NCBI RefSeq assembly: GCF_004353185.1
Contig: NZ_SMUS01000001.1
Location: forward strand, 62,001-126,000
Direction: 5' to 3'
DNA length: 64,000 nt
Origin: Clostridium cuniculi
GTDB taxonomy: Bacteria > Bacillota > Clostridia > Clostridiales > Clostridiaceae
How positions within the stretch are numbered: position 1 is the stretch's first letter; each line of letters opens with the position of its first letter. The notes beneath the pieces were generated by a model. The model did not search any database, was not told where the DNA came from, and worked only from the letters and a program-made list of their open reading frames with translations. The translations under genes and the position numbers were made by a program. Shown here piece after piece: positions 19,151 through 27,638 of the stretch.

Positions 19151-20326
19151 TTATTTATTATTTACTTCTTCATCTAAGAACTTTTCAATTCTCTTAAGTG
19201 CTTCCATTATGTTTTCCATAGAAGATGCGTAACATGCTCTAATGAATCCTTCACCACATTCACCAAAAGCATTTCCTGGCACTGCTAGTACTTTTTCTTT
19301 TAATAAAAGTTTTTCACAGAATTCATCAGATGTCATTCCTGTAGATTTAATACACGGGAATACATAAAAAGCTCCAAGTGGCTCAAAACAATCTAATCCA
19401 AGTTTTCTAAATCCATCAACAAGAACTCTTCTTCTTCTATTATATTCCTTAACCATCTTAGTAACACTTTCATCGCCATTCTTTAAAGCCTCAATTGCTG
19501 CAAATTGTGCTGTTGTTGGTGAACACATTATTGCATATTGGTGAATCTTTTTCATAGCCTCTAAAAGCACTGGATGCCCACATACATAACCTAATCTCCA
19601 TCCTGTCATGGCATAAGATTTTGAAAATCCATTTATAACAAGAGTTTTTTCCTTAATCTCAGGGAAGCTTGCTATAGATACATGTGGCTTATCATAAGAT
19701 AATTCTGCATAAATCTCATCTGAAATAACAATTATATCTTTGTCCTTTAATACCTCAACAAGTGGAGCTAATTCTTCTCTTGTCATTATTGCTCCTGTTG
19801 GATTATTAGGAAATGGTATTATAACTACTTTTGTTTTTTCAGTAATTGCTTCTTCTAATTCTTGCGCTGTTAACTTAAAATCATTTTCTGCCTTAAGATT
19901 TATTACCTTTGAAGTAGCCCCTGTAAATGCTGTACATCCCTTATATGCAACAAAGCTTGGCTCTGGAATAATAACTTCATCTCCTGGCCCAACTAAAGCC
20001 CTTAGTGCAATATCTATTCCTTCACTACCACCGACAGTAACTAAAATTTCATCCTTTGGATTGTACTTTAAATCAAATCTTCTATATAAATACTTAGCTA
20101 TTTCTTCTCTAAGCTCTATAAACCCTGCATTAGAGGAATAATGAGTGTCCCCTTGCTCTAATGAATATATTCCAGCCTCTCTAACATTCCAAGGAGTTAC
20201 AAAATCAGGTTCTCCTACCCCTAAAGATATTACACCTTCCATCTCATTTACTATATCAAAATATTTTCTTATACCTGAAGGAGGCATTTCCTTAACTTCT
20301 TTTCTTATCATATTTTCTAGTATCAT
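19151..20326 (-). CDS. PLP-dependent aminotransferase, class I/II (PatA/AspC-like)
   Basis: 391 residues, fold type I. The PLP lysine is in INGFSKSYAMTGWR (about residue 234), with PNNPTGAI, SDEIYAEL and the carboxylate-binding RACYASS near the C-terminus. It transfers an amino group between an amino acid and a 2-oxo acid. Its start overlaps the stop of the Lrp gene by 4 bp (ATGA), so the two are translationally coupled, and both are behind the T-box at 20824-21136. That control means the reaction is linked to a particular amino acid, probably its synthesis, but which one is not settled. Confidence 0.9.
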   Translation of the reverse strand: MILENMIRKEVKEMPPSGIRKYFDIVNEMEGVISLGVGEPDFVTPWNVREAGIYSLEQGDTHYSSNAGFIELREEIAKYLYRRFDLKYNPKDEILVTVGGSEGIDIALRALVGPGDEVIIPEPSFVAYKGCTAFTGATSKVINLKAENDFKLTAQELEEAITEKTKVVIIPFPNNPTGAIMTREELAPLVEVLKDKDIIVISDEIYAELSYDKPHVSIASFPEIKEKTLVINGFSKSYAMTGWRLGYVCGHPVLLEAMKKIHQYAIMCSPTTAQFAAIEALKNGDESVTKMVKEYNRRRRVLVDGFRKLGLDCFEPLGAFYVFPCIKSTGMTSDEFCEKLLLKEKVLAVPGNAFGECGEGFIRACYASSMENIMEALKRIEKFLDEEVNNK

Positions 20327-20805
20327 ATAAATATTACCTCCCTGTTTGAAGTTTTCTTCTCTTTAAAGATAGTTCCATGATCTTTATATTTCTTTAATAC
20401 AAAATGTGTTGCTGTTCCAATTACATTATCTTGTACTGCTAACTTTTCTGATACAAACATAGCAACTTCCTTCATTGTTTTTCCCTCAACTATAACAGTA
20501 AGATCAAAACCTCCTGAAGACATTAAATAACATGCTTTAACTTGATCAAATTTATATATTCTTTCTGCTACTTTATCAAAACCTTCTCCTCTTTGAGGTG
20601 TTATTTTAACTTGTATAAGAGCAGTAACTGTTTCTTTACCTGTATTTTCCCAATTTATAAGAGTAGTATATCCCGCTATTATGCTTTTTTCTTCATAATC
20701 TCTAATAGCTTCTCTAACTTCCTCTACAGTTTTACCTGCCATTACGGCTATTTGCTCATCACTATATCTACTATTCTCTTCTAAAATCTCTAAAATTTCA
20801 TCCAT
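20323..20805 (-). CDS. Lrp/AsnC-family regulator
   Basis: 160 residues: N-terminal helix-turn-helix (LEENSRYSDEQIAVMAGKTVEEVR, split as two helices in residues 6-30), then an RAM ligand-binding domain from about 60 (ALIQVKITPQRG) to 140. AAGGAGG site before ATG 20805. It forms a two-gene operon with the aminotransferase and probably senses the amino acid handled by it. The T-box in its leader adds a second, RNA-level amino-acid input. Confidence 0.9.
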   Translation of the reverse strand: MDEILEILEENSRYSDEQIAVMAGKTVEEVREAIRDYEEKSIIAGYTTLINWENTGKETVTALIQVKITPQRGEGFDKVAERIYKFDQVKACYLMSSGGFDLTVIVEGKTMKEVAMFVSEKLAVQDNVIGTATHFVLKKYKDHGTIFKEKKTSNREVIFI

Positions 20806-20823
20806 AATTAGCCCTCCTTAATA

Positions 20824-21136
20824 ATAAAAAAAAGCCCCATCCCTATATAAAAAAGGGACGAAGCTATAAAATTCCGCGGTACCACCCTCATAAGTAAATC
20901 TCTTTACTCACTCAGTAAGAATACTTCTGAAACAACTCCTTATTCAGTAAATTGAGTTGCAAATTCATATTCTATTCCTTATAACGTTAGGATATACGGC
21001 TTTACCTACATTAAGAGTATTTCTTAGTTCTCAGTAAGCGATTCAAAGGCTGCTTCATAAAAGTATTACTACTAAGTTACACCTACCCTTAGCTCTCTAA
21101 AAGTAATCACTTAAATTACTCTTCCTTATCATAATC
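20824..21136 (-). promoter_or_regulatory. T-box riboswitch upstream of lrp-aminotransferase
   Basis: Minus strand. It has the invariant T-box AGGGTGGTACCGCGG (20888-20874), a stem I region with AGAGAG (21098-21093) and GGTG, a stem AAGTGATT (21112-21105) pairing with AATCGCTT (21043-21036), and an 11-bp terminator GCTTCGTCCCT pairing with AGGGATGGGGC followed by eight T. Uncharged tRNA should favour readthrough. The specifier lies around 21032-21015 (GAGAACTAAGAAATACTC); CTA (Leu) and AAG (Lys) are both possible readings and I do not choose. Confidence 0.95.
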
Positions 21137-21177
21137 TTTAATTTTATTTTATTAAAATAGGATATTTCCTTTATACT

Positions 21178-21206
21178 ATTATCTATTATATTTATTTTTA
21201 AGTCAA
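21178..21206 (-). promoter_or_regulatory. Promoter of the T-box operon
   Basis: Minus-strand TTGACT (21206-21201), 17-bp spacer, GATAAT (21183-21178), just before the leader RNA. Confidence 0.7.
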
Positions 21207-21266
21207 TAAAAAATTAACCTTATTTTAGCTTTTTTAATATATAATGTGAATATAAATTAATAAATT

Positions 21267-21842
21267 CTAAAATCTAATAACTTCAACAAGATTAAATACT
21301 TTATTCTCATATTCATACTTAAAAATGCAACAATTAGGAAATCCTTTTTTAAGTTCTGTAGTCACAAACTCATCATCATGCCAATTTCTTAAAAAATGAT
21401 AGCAGGCCCCTGCATGAGATACTGCTAGTACTGTTTGATTATCTTCTTTTTCCATGATTTCAATACAAGTATTTTTTAAACGTTCTTTAACTTCCTCTTG
21501 AGTTTCACCACCATAATCTTTAAAAAATGTTGCATATCCGCCTGGCGTCTTTGGATTTAAATCTTCACTTTCTCCTTCAAAAATTCCAAAATCCATTTCT
21601 TTCAATCCCTTTAATCGCGTATATGTAACCTTATAATCAGTAACTATTTCTAATGTATCACAACTACGCTCTGATGTTGAACTATAATAATTATCAAATT
21701 TAATATCTTTTAAAAATTCACCTGCAACTTTTGCTTGTTCTCTTCCTAACTCAGTTAAAGGTGAATCACAACTTCCTTGTATTTTCCTTCTTAGATTAAA
21801 TAAAGTTTGTCCATGCCTCATTAAATATAAAGTCTTTTTCAT
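21267..21842 (-). CDS. Histidine phosphatase family protein (phosphoglycerate mutase-like)
   Basis: 191 residues with the phosphohistidine motif LMRHGQTLFN at 7-16 (His10), a second catalytic block SERSCDT, a Glu in DFGIFEGE and the C-terminal VSHAGAC histidine. This is the branch 1 histidine phosphatase superfamily; the short length and divergence suggest a broad phosphatase (CobC/PhoE-like) rather than the glycolytic mutase. GGGAGAGGG-like site before the start. Stands alone. Confidence 0.85.
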   Translation of the reverse strand: MKKTLYLMRHGQTLFNLRRKIQGSCDSPLTELGREQAKVAGEFLKDIKFDNYYSSTSERSCDTLEIVTDYKVTYTRLKGLKEMDFGIFEGESEDLNPKTPGGYATFFKDYGGETQEEVKERLKNTCIEIMEKEDNQTVLAVSHAGACYHFLRNWHDDEFVTTELKKGFPNCCIFKYEYENKVFNLVEVIRF

Positions 21843-21940
21843 TACTCCCTCTCCCTTAAGTATACTTCAAATATTATCTATTTGACTTAAATTTTACACA
21901 TTGAAGTTAACTCTAAGTCAAGAATTTTAGTTAAAAATTT

Positions 21941-21975
21941 ATAGAGAAAGTAATAATTTACTTTCTCTATAAAAA
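21941..21975 (-). terminator. Terminator after GH20 gene
   Basis: 13-bp arms ATAGAGAAAGTAA (21941-21953) and complement (21958-21970), short loop, T-rich tail on the minus strand. Confidence 0.75.
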
Positions 21976-21990
21976 TAAGTTATTCTTTTA

Positions 21991-23595
21991 TTATGATTCT
22001 GTCCATTTATAATAATTTACCCCTTCATTAGTTAATCTTTTTTCTTGTGCGGCTAACCTTACCTTATATTCATCCCAATTTCTATTAGCTTTAGCTGTCC
22101 ATCCTATTTCAGCATATCCCGGTAACCTTGGATATATCATATAATCCATTTGATCTTGTGTTGATATTGTTTCTGTCCATAATGGTGCTTCTATTCCTAA
22201 AACTAAATTCTTTGGTGCATAATCTGTTGGATCCCATTTATATGCTACATCAACAGGAATATACCCTGCCCAATTAAGTCCATAAGGCGTTTCCTCATTA
22301 TATTTCATATCTAAATAAGCTTTACTTGCAATTGATACAAGTATTTTCATATTCTTTTTTACAGCCTCTTCATTTGAATCTTTCCAGTTTTGAAGTATTA
22401 CACTTGAATCTATTTCAGGAGAAGTATCTATCGGATCCCAACCTATTGGTGTCTTTCCATACTTTTGTGCTATTTTAGCTACTCTTCCTACAAAATAATC
22501 ATAGTCTTCCTTTTTAGTATTATGTGCCTCATCTCCTCCAATTTGAAGATATTTTGATGGGGATATTTGTGAAACTTCCTTAAATACATCATCTATAAAT
22601 TCATAAGTCTTTTCACTATGAGCCATAAAAGAACTAAATCCTACCTCTGTTCCTGTATATAAAGGCGCTCTTTTACCATCTGGATTTAAAAATCCATAAG
22701 AAGCTAATGCTGCATTTGTATGACCTGGCATATCAAACTCTGGAACTATTTCTACATATCTTTGCATTGCAAAGTTTACTATATCTTTAAACTGCTCTTG
22801 AGTATAGTATCCACCAGGCCCTCCACCAACTTCTGTGCTTCCACCTATAAGCGTTAAGTCAGGATATTTCTTTATTTCAAGACGCCATCCTTGGTCATCA
22901 CTTAAATGTAAATGAACTTTATTTATCTTATATTGTGCTGCTAAGTCTATTTGTCTCTTAATTTCATCAACAGTAAAAAAATGCCTTGCAACATCTATCA
23001 TTAATCCTCTATAACTATACTCTGGCTTATCTTTAATTACTGATGCAGGTACACTCCATTCTATATTTTCAAAAACCTTACTACTATCAATTTCTGGTGG
23101 CAATAATTGTCTTAATGTCTGAACTCCTCTTGATATTCCTTCTGGTTTATAAGCTGTAATTTTAACAGCTTTTGAAGTCGTATTCATTTCATATCCTTCA
23201 TTGCCTAATTCTTCATTTGAATTAATAGTTGTTAAGTAAATACTTCCATCCGTAGGCTTATCACTTACAATAATTTTCAAATCAAATCCTGTTGATGCAT
23301 TTAATTTTTCTCTTATAAACTCTGCAACCCATTTAATATGCTCAGTTTCTTCATCATTTTTTCCTTTTATATAAATTGCACTATCTTTTGTTAAAATAAA
23401 CTTTCCTTCTTTACTTTGGTAACTCATTGGCTTTGGAATAATATTAATTTTTCCCACACTCCCTTCATCATTAAAAACCTCTTTTACATCATAACTATCT
23501 ATCATATATATTTTAAAACATATCACAGATATAGTTACTATTCCCATTATTATTAATAGAAGTGTTGTTTTATTCCATTTAAATATATTTTTCAT
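21991..23595 (-). CDS. GH20 beta-N-acetylhexosaminidase
   Basis: 534 residues. One hydrophobic helix at 10-30 (signal peptide or membrane anchor; no lipobox or LPXTG). A GH20b N-domain spans about 50-175; the GH20 barrel follows with HLHLSDDQGWRLEIK and the catalytic pair Asp-Glu in IGGDEAHNTK near residue 354. It removes terminal GlcNAc/GalNAc outside the membrane by substrate-assisted catalysis. It complements the wall-anchored GH3 enzyme. AAGGA site before ATG. Confidence 0.92.
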   Translation of the reverse strand: MKNIFKWNKTTLLLIIMGIVTISVICFKIYMIDSYDVKEVFNDEGSVGKINIIPKPMSYQSKEGKFILTKDSAIYIKGKNDEETEHIKWVAEFIREKLNASTGFDLKIIVSDKPTDGSIYLTTINSNEELGNEGYEMNTTSKAVKITAYKPEGISRGVQTLRQLLPPEIDSSKVFENIEWSVPASVIKDKPEYSYRGLMIDVARHFFTVDEIKRQIDLAAQYKINKVHLHLSDDQGWRLEIKKYPDLTLIGGSTEVGGGPGGYYTQEQFKDIVNFAMQRYVEIVPEFDMPGHTNAALASYGFLNPDGKRAPLYTGTEVGFSSFMAHSEKTYEFIDDVFKEVSQISPSKYLQIGGDEAHNTKKEDYDYFVGRVAKIAQKYGKTPIGWDPIDTSPEIDSSVILQNWKDSNEEAVKKNMKILVSIASKAYLDMKYNEETPYGLNWAGYIPVDVAYKWDPTDYAPKNLVLGIEAPLWTETISTQDQMDYMIYPRLPGYAEIGWTAKANRNWDEYKVRLAAQEKRLTNEGVNYYKWTES

Positions 23596-23719
23596 ATGTA
23601 CACGTCCTTAAAATTTATATTTTTCTATCATTTAAATTTATTAGGCTTTACAAATTTTATTATTTCTCTTCATTATGATAATAATACAAAAAATGTTTAT
23701 ACATTTTATATAAAAAAAA

Positions 23720-23760
23720 CTACCAATATTGATTTTTCATATCTCAATATTAGTAGCTTT
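23720..23760 (-). terminator. Terminator after fliB remnant
   Basis: Arms CTACCAATATTGA and TCAATATTAGTAG with one mismatch, T-run on the minus strand. Confidence 0.65.
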
Positions 23761-23764
23761 AAAC

Positions 23765-24703
23765 TTATAAAATAGTCTTTGCAAATTCCATATTATCAAA
23801 TTCTTTTCTCTTAATATAATGTAATGAATCTATTAAATAACTTTTATGATGCTCGATAGTTTTTGAAAATACTTGTATGAAATCAACTATATTCTCATGG
23901 TTATCTTCTTTATTGTTTAAATATAATCCAACTAAATAGAATCTTATAAAACTAACTCTTATTATAAGCATCATATAACTATCAAAAAATGATAAAACCC
24001 CATTAAACGGGAACATATTATTATAAATAAAATTAACTAAATAGTTTTCTAAGATATAGCTATATTTATCAAAATATTTTTCATTGTACTCTTCAAAAGC
24101 TTTTATATAAAACTCTGATTTATATTGGATATTTTCTCCTTCCCCAAAACTATAGCCATTTAGCATTCTACTTGTATATTCCTTAAATCTAAAACTTTTA
24201 ACATCTTTATCTACTCTTAATATTTTAAGCATTTTCCTAAATAAGTCTATTTGTATTATATAGTTCATATTGCTATTTCCTAATAAAAGATTAAGATCAT
24301 AATCTAAATAAGACTTAGCAAATAAATAAACATCATAACTTTCTATAAATTTAATTATATTATTATTATTTTGAACTTCTTCTTCAAGTTGCTCTATAAA
24401 ACATCCTAATGAATATAATCTTTCACTTATAGTAAACCTTCTATCTTGAATAATTTTTATAGAAAAATCTCTTATCTCTTTAAAATATTTTAAAGGTGTA
24501 TTTTTTACTTCTTTTAAATTTGTATTTATTTGTGCAGATATTATATGTTTGCCTAGTTCTTCTTCTTTATTAACAAATTTTATTCCTTCTTCTTTTAATA
24601 AAATAAGCCTTGCTGCTTCCGGACATGCCACATCTAAAGACATCTCATAAGTTTCATCTATTTTATTAGTTACCCTTGGAAAGCATGTACAAACATTTGA
24701 AAT
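23765..24703 (-). pseudogene. fliB: Flagellin lysine-N-methylase (FliB) remnant, N-terminus missing
   Basis: The 292-residue frame from ATG 24643 starts in the middle of the FliB family. Upstream in the same frame, with no start codon, the sequence reads ISNVCTCFPRVTNKI, matching the conserved CRTYPR region that leads into SLDVACPEAARLIL, until a stop at 24706-24704. The usual N-terminal 80-100 residues with the cysteine cluster are therefore gone, and the Nudix gene stop is only 14 bp away. The rest (helical C-terminal part) looks undamaged. FliB methylates flagellin lysines; no flagellar genes are nearby. It could still be expressed as a short protein, but without the cysteine cluster I doubt it works. 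Confidence 0.75.
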
Positions 24704-24720
24704 TTAATTATATCATATTC

Positions 24721-25200
24721 TCATATATACTCATCTCTATAAACTTCATAAGGTCTTGATGAATATACTCTATAAACTACTTGTCCATTAAAATCTAGCA
24801 TATCCTTTGCCCTTTCTTTTATCCATGGTTCCTTTATCATATCTAAAGCTACACTTTTATTAAACCATCCAACCTCAATACTTTCTTCACTACTTCTTAG
24901 TTCTCCTCCAACTTTTACTGCCAAGAAATCAAAGATTACCTTAGTAGGTACAAATGTTTCATTATCCCATCCTATATATGACTTTGTGTTAGAATAAACT
25001 CCAGCAAGCTTCTTAACAGCAATTTTTATTCCTGATTCTTCAAAAACCTCTCTAGTTACTCCTTCAATTAAATCTTCTCCATTTTCAATTTGTCCACCTG
25101 GAAATTCCCATCCCCTATGTGGATTTTTAACTAATAAAACCTCATCTTTTTCATTAATCACTAATGCCCCAGCTGCTACTATATGTGTTGGAAATACCAT
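24721..25200 (-). CDS. Nudix hydrolase
   Basis: 159 residues. The Nudix box G-x5-E-x7-REVFEESG is seen in GGQIENGEDLIEG...TREVFEESGI at about 36-58, preceded by GWEFPG. It hydrolyses a nucleoside diphosphate linked to another group; substrate unknown. GGAGG site before ATG 25200. Divergent from the Crp/Fnr gene. Confidence 0.88.
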   Translation of the reverse strand: MVFPTHIVAAGALVINEKDEVLLVKNPHRGWEFPGGQIENGEDLIEGVTREVFEESGIKIAVKKLAGVYSNTKSYIGWDNETFVPTKVIFDFLAVKVGGELRSSEESIEVGWFNKSVALDMIKEPWIKERAKDMLDFNGQVVYRVYSSRPYEVYRDEYI

Positions 25201-25296
25201 AACCTATTCCTCCCTTTAATTTATAATTAAACTTTATATTTATTAGTTTATACTCACATCAATTTAACCACTTATTAGTAATAATATTATTTTTAC

Positions 25297-25309
25297 GTGA
25301 CTAAGTCAC
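25297..25309. promoter_or_regulatory. 13-bp palindrome upstream of Crp/Fnr gene
   Basis: GTGAC-TAA-GTCAC, a perfect palindrome between the divergent Nudix and Crp/Fnr genes. Possible autoregulatory site; its 3-bp centre is shorter than in normal Crp/Fnr sites. Confidence 0.45.
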
Positions 25310-25385
25310 AATATATATGTATATTAAATATATAAAATATTAGATAAGATAATTTTTTATTTATGGAGGAGAATCAAATAAAAAT

Positions 25386-26051
25386 ATGATTAATAATAGA
25401 AATCACTATATAAGTGAGCTTTATGAAGCATATCCAATTTTATCTCAAATAGATAAAGATAATGATGGAATATTAAGTCAAAGAGCAACCTTTAAAGAAC
25501 TTTTATCAGATGAATATTTAACAACCCATGAAGGTGAATGTATAGGTTTTTTATTTGTTATAAGTGGAAATATAAAAATTCAAAAGATAAATGAAAAAGG
25601 TGAAGAAACTAATCTTTATAATGTTGAAAAAGGTCAATTATGCCATGAATCTTTAAGCTGTTTTATGAATTGTAAATCTCTAAATATTATAGCCAGAGCA
25701 CTTCAAGATTCTAAAATATGCGTTGTTCCATTTGATGTTGTTAATAATTACTTATTACATGATACTTTATTTTTACAATACATTTATAAGGATTTATATA
25801 GTAAATTTACGCTAATTGTAAATGTAAAAGAAGAAGTTAAACATGAATCACTAACAAATAGATTAGTTAAGTTACTTATAGATAAAAAAAGTAAAAACAT
25901 TTATTTAACTCATAATGATTTAGCTTTTGAATTAGATTCTGCTAGAGAAGTAGTAAGTAGAAAGCTGAAAGAGCTAGAAAGAAAAGGATATTTAAAATTA
26001 GGCAGAGGTAAAATACAAATAGAAAAAGATTTAAGTGAAATTATAAAGTAA
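25386..26051 (+). CDS. Crp/Fnr-family transcriptional regulator
   Basis: 221 residues: N-terminal cyclic-nucleotide-binding-like beta roll (about 15-130; GFLFVISGNIKIQKI), a dimer helix, and a C-terminal winged helix (about 150-215) with the recognition helix SAREVVSRKLKELERKGYL. Cys52?-type haem or Fe-S ligands are not obvious, although several cysteines (in GECIGF, LCHESLSCFMNCK) could bind a cofactor. GGAGGAG is 14 bp before the ATG, which is long. It is the only Crp/Fnr gene in the window and so a candidate for binding the GTAAC-N4-GTTAC sites at 59518 and 59955. Confidence 0.88.
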   Translation: MINNRNHYISELYEAYPILSQIDKDNDGILSQRATFKELLSDEYLTTHEGECIGFLFVISGNIKIQKINEKGEETNLYNVEKGQLCHESLSCFMNCKSLNIIARALQDSKICVVPFDVVNNYLLHDTLFLQYIYKDLYSKFTLIVNVKEEVKHESLTNRLVKLLIDKKSKNIYLTHNDLAFELDSAREVVSRKLKELERKGYLKLGRGKIQIEKDLSEIIK

Positions 26052-26140
26052 TGAGGTGCTTTAGACTTGTCCTTCTATAAAGCATATAATTATAAGAAAA
26101 AAATAAAGAAAATATATTAATAATTTATATTTATAAATTT

Positions 26141-26180
26141 AAAATGCTGAATCATAAATTTAATTACGATTCAGCATTTT
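26141..26180. terminator. Bidirectional terminator
   Basis: 13-bp arms AAAATGCTGAATC (26141-26153) and complement (26168-26180) between converging genes. Confidence 0.8.
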
Positions 26181-26185
26181 AATAA

Positions 26186-27625
26186 TTATTTATTAACTTT
26201 AATATTCATTTTTCCCCAAATCATAGTTATCAATAAGCCACCTAAAAGTGCAATTAAATGAGCTATTATATAATTTAAATATCCATTATTTGCTGAATTT
26301 ACTATTGCAAATCCTGGTACTGCAGTTGTTCCAAAACCTATTGCAGTTAACTTACTTATATAAATATATCCTCCTGCTAAAGCAGATGCTAGACATCCAC
26401 AAATTAGTGGATATTTATTTCTTAAAGTAACACCAAAAACAGCAGGTTCTGATATACCAAATAATGTTGATGTAAATGCTGGAATACACATTTCTCTTGC
26501 TTTTACATCATTCCAATGTAATGCTAAATATCCTAAAACAGCTCCACCTTGAGCAACAACTGCTACCGAAAATATTGGATTTAAGAAATTTACACCTGTA
26601 TCAACTAATAATTGACTTTCTATTGCTCCAAATATATGATGTAAACCTGTTATTACAATTATCTGATGGAAACCTGCAAATACCATATATCCAAAAACAC
26701 CTAAATTAGTAGTTGTCCAAACTAATGTTGTAGTAATTAAACTTGCTAATGTACGCCCAACAGGTCCAATTACTGTAAATAATAATAATGCAGAAACAAA
26801 TACTGTAAGCATTGGAGAAACTAATAACTTTATACTATTAGCAACTTTGCTTTCAAAAAATTTATCTAAATAAGATATAACAGCTCCCATCATAAGTGCA
26901 ATAATAACCCCACCTTGGAATCCAACTAATTGTATTTTTAACCCTAATACATTAATAGTTTCCGGAGTAATAGTTCCCTGTGCTGCTGAATATGCATCTG
27001 TTAACTTTGAACTAAGCATTATTGCTCCTATAACTAGTCCTAATACTGGTCTACCTCCATATCTTCTAGTTGCTGAATAAACAACTATTAATGGTAAAAT
27101 ATCAAATACACTCGATGATACTATTGATATAAATCTATTTATTCCTTCAAGCCAAGGCCACATCTCAACTACAGATTGCTTACCAAAAATACCTTGTTGC
27201 CCTAAAAGTCCTGATATCCCTAATAATAAAGCAGCTGCAAGAATTGCTGGCATTATCTCTATAAATACATCAGAAATCGATTTTATTGCTTTTTGAAATA
27301 TGTTTTGTTTTTCAGCTGATTTAGTTTTTATATCCGAAAGTGACATGTTTTGCATATTAGTATATTGAGCAAATATCTCATATACTTCATTAACTAACCC
27401 TGCACCAAAAATTATTTGAAGCTGATCCCCAACCATAAATACACCTTTAGCCATATCTATTTCATCTAAAGCCTTCATATTTATTTTACTATCATCATCT
27501 AAAACAATTCTAAGTCTTGTTGCACAGTGCGCTACCCCTTTAATATTTTCCTTACCACCGATATTTTTAATAATATCATTAGTGATATTTAAATATCTTT
27601 CATTTTTATTAATAACTTTACTCAT
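26186..27625 (-). CDS. PTS EIIBC component, glucose/sucrose superfamily
   Basis: 479 residues from ATG 27625, which follows AAGGGAG; an upstream TTG at 27646 would add 7 residues and overlap the previous stop. EIIB domain 1-90 with phosphocysteine Cys34 in VAHCATRLRI; linker; EIIC domain from about 110 with ten-odd membrane helices and GxPEP-like substrate motif ISEPAVFGV. No EIIA domain, so it must use EIIA from elsewhere. It follows the GH36 gene by 13 bp in the same direction, so the imported sugar is probably an alpha-galactoside such as melibiose or raffinose, although members of this group also take sucrose or trehalose. Confidence 0.9.
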   Translation of the reverse strand: MSKVINKNERYLNITNDIIKNIGGKENIKGVAHCATRLRIVLDDDSKINMKALDEIDMAKGVFMVGDQLQIIFGAGLVNEVYEIFAQYTNMQNMSLSDIKTKSAEKQNIFQKAIKSISDVFIEIMPAILAAALLLGISGLLGQQGIFGKQSVVEMWPWLEGINRFISIVSSSVFDILPLIVVYSATRRYGGRPVLGLVIGAIMLSSKLTDAYSAAQGTITPETINVLGLKIQLVGFQGGVIIALMMGAVISYLDKFFESKVANSIKLLVSPMLTVFVSALLLFTVIGPVGRTLASLITTTLVWTTTNLGVFGYMVFAGFHQIIVITGLHHIFGAIESQLLVDTGVNFLNPIFSVAVVAQGGAVLGYLALHWNDVKAREMCIPAFTSTLFGISEPAVFGVTLRNKYPLICGCLASALAGGYIYISKLTAIGFGTTAVPGFAIVNSANNGYLNYIIAHLIALLGGLLITMIWGKMNIKVNK

Positions 27626-27638
27626 TACAAACTCTCCC

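Noticed and set aside
23765-24643. Intact gene of unknown function
   Set aside because: Same-frame sequence upstream of the ATG continues FliB homology without a start, so it is a truncated fliB rather than a new gene.
25363-25389. Possible leader peptide (MEENQIKI) overlapping the Crp/Fnr start
   Set aside because: It begins in the ribosome binding site itself and is 8 residues; probably chance.
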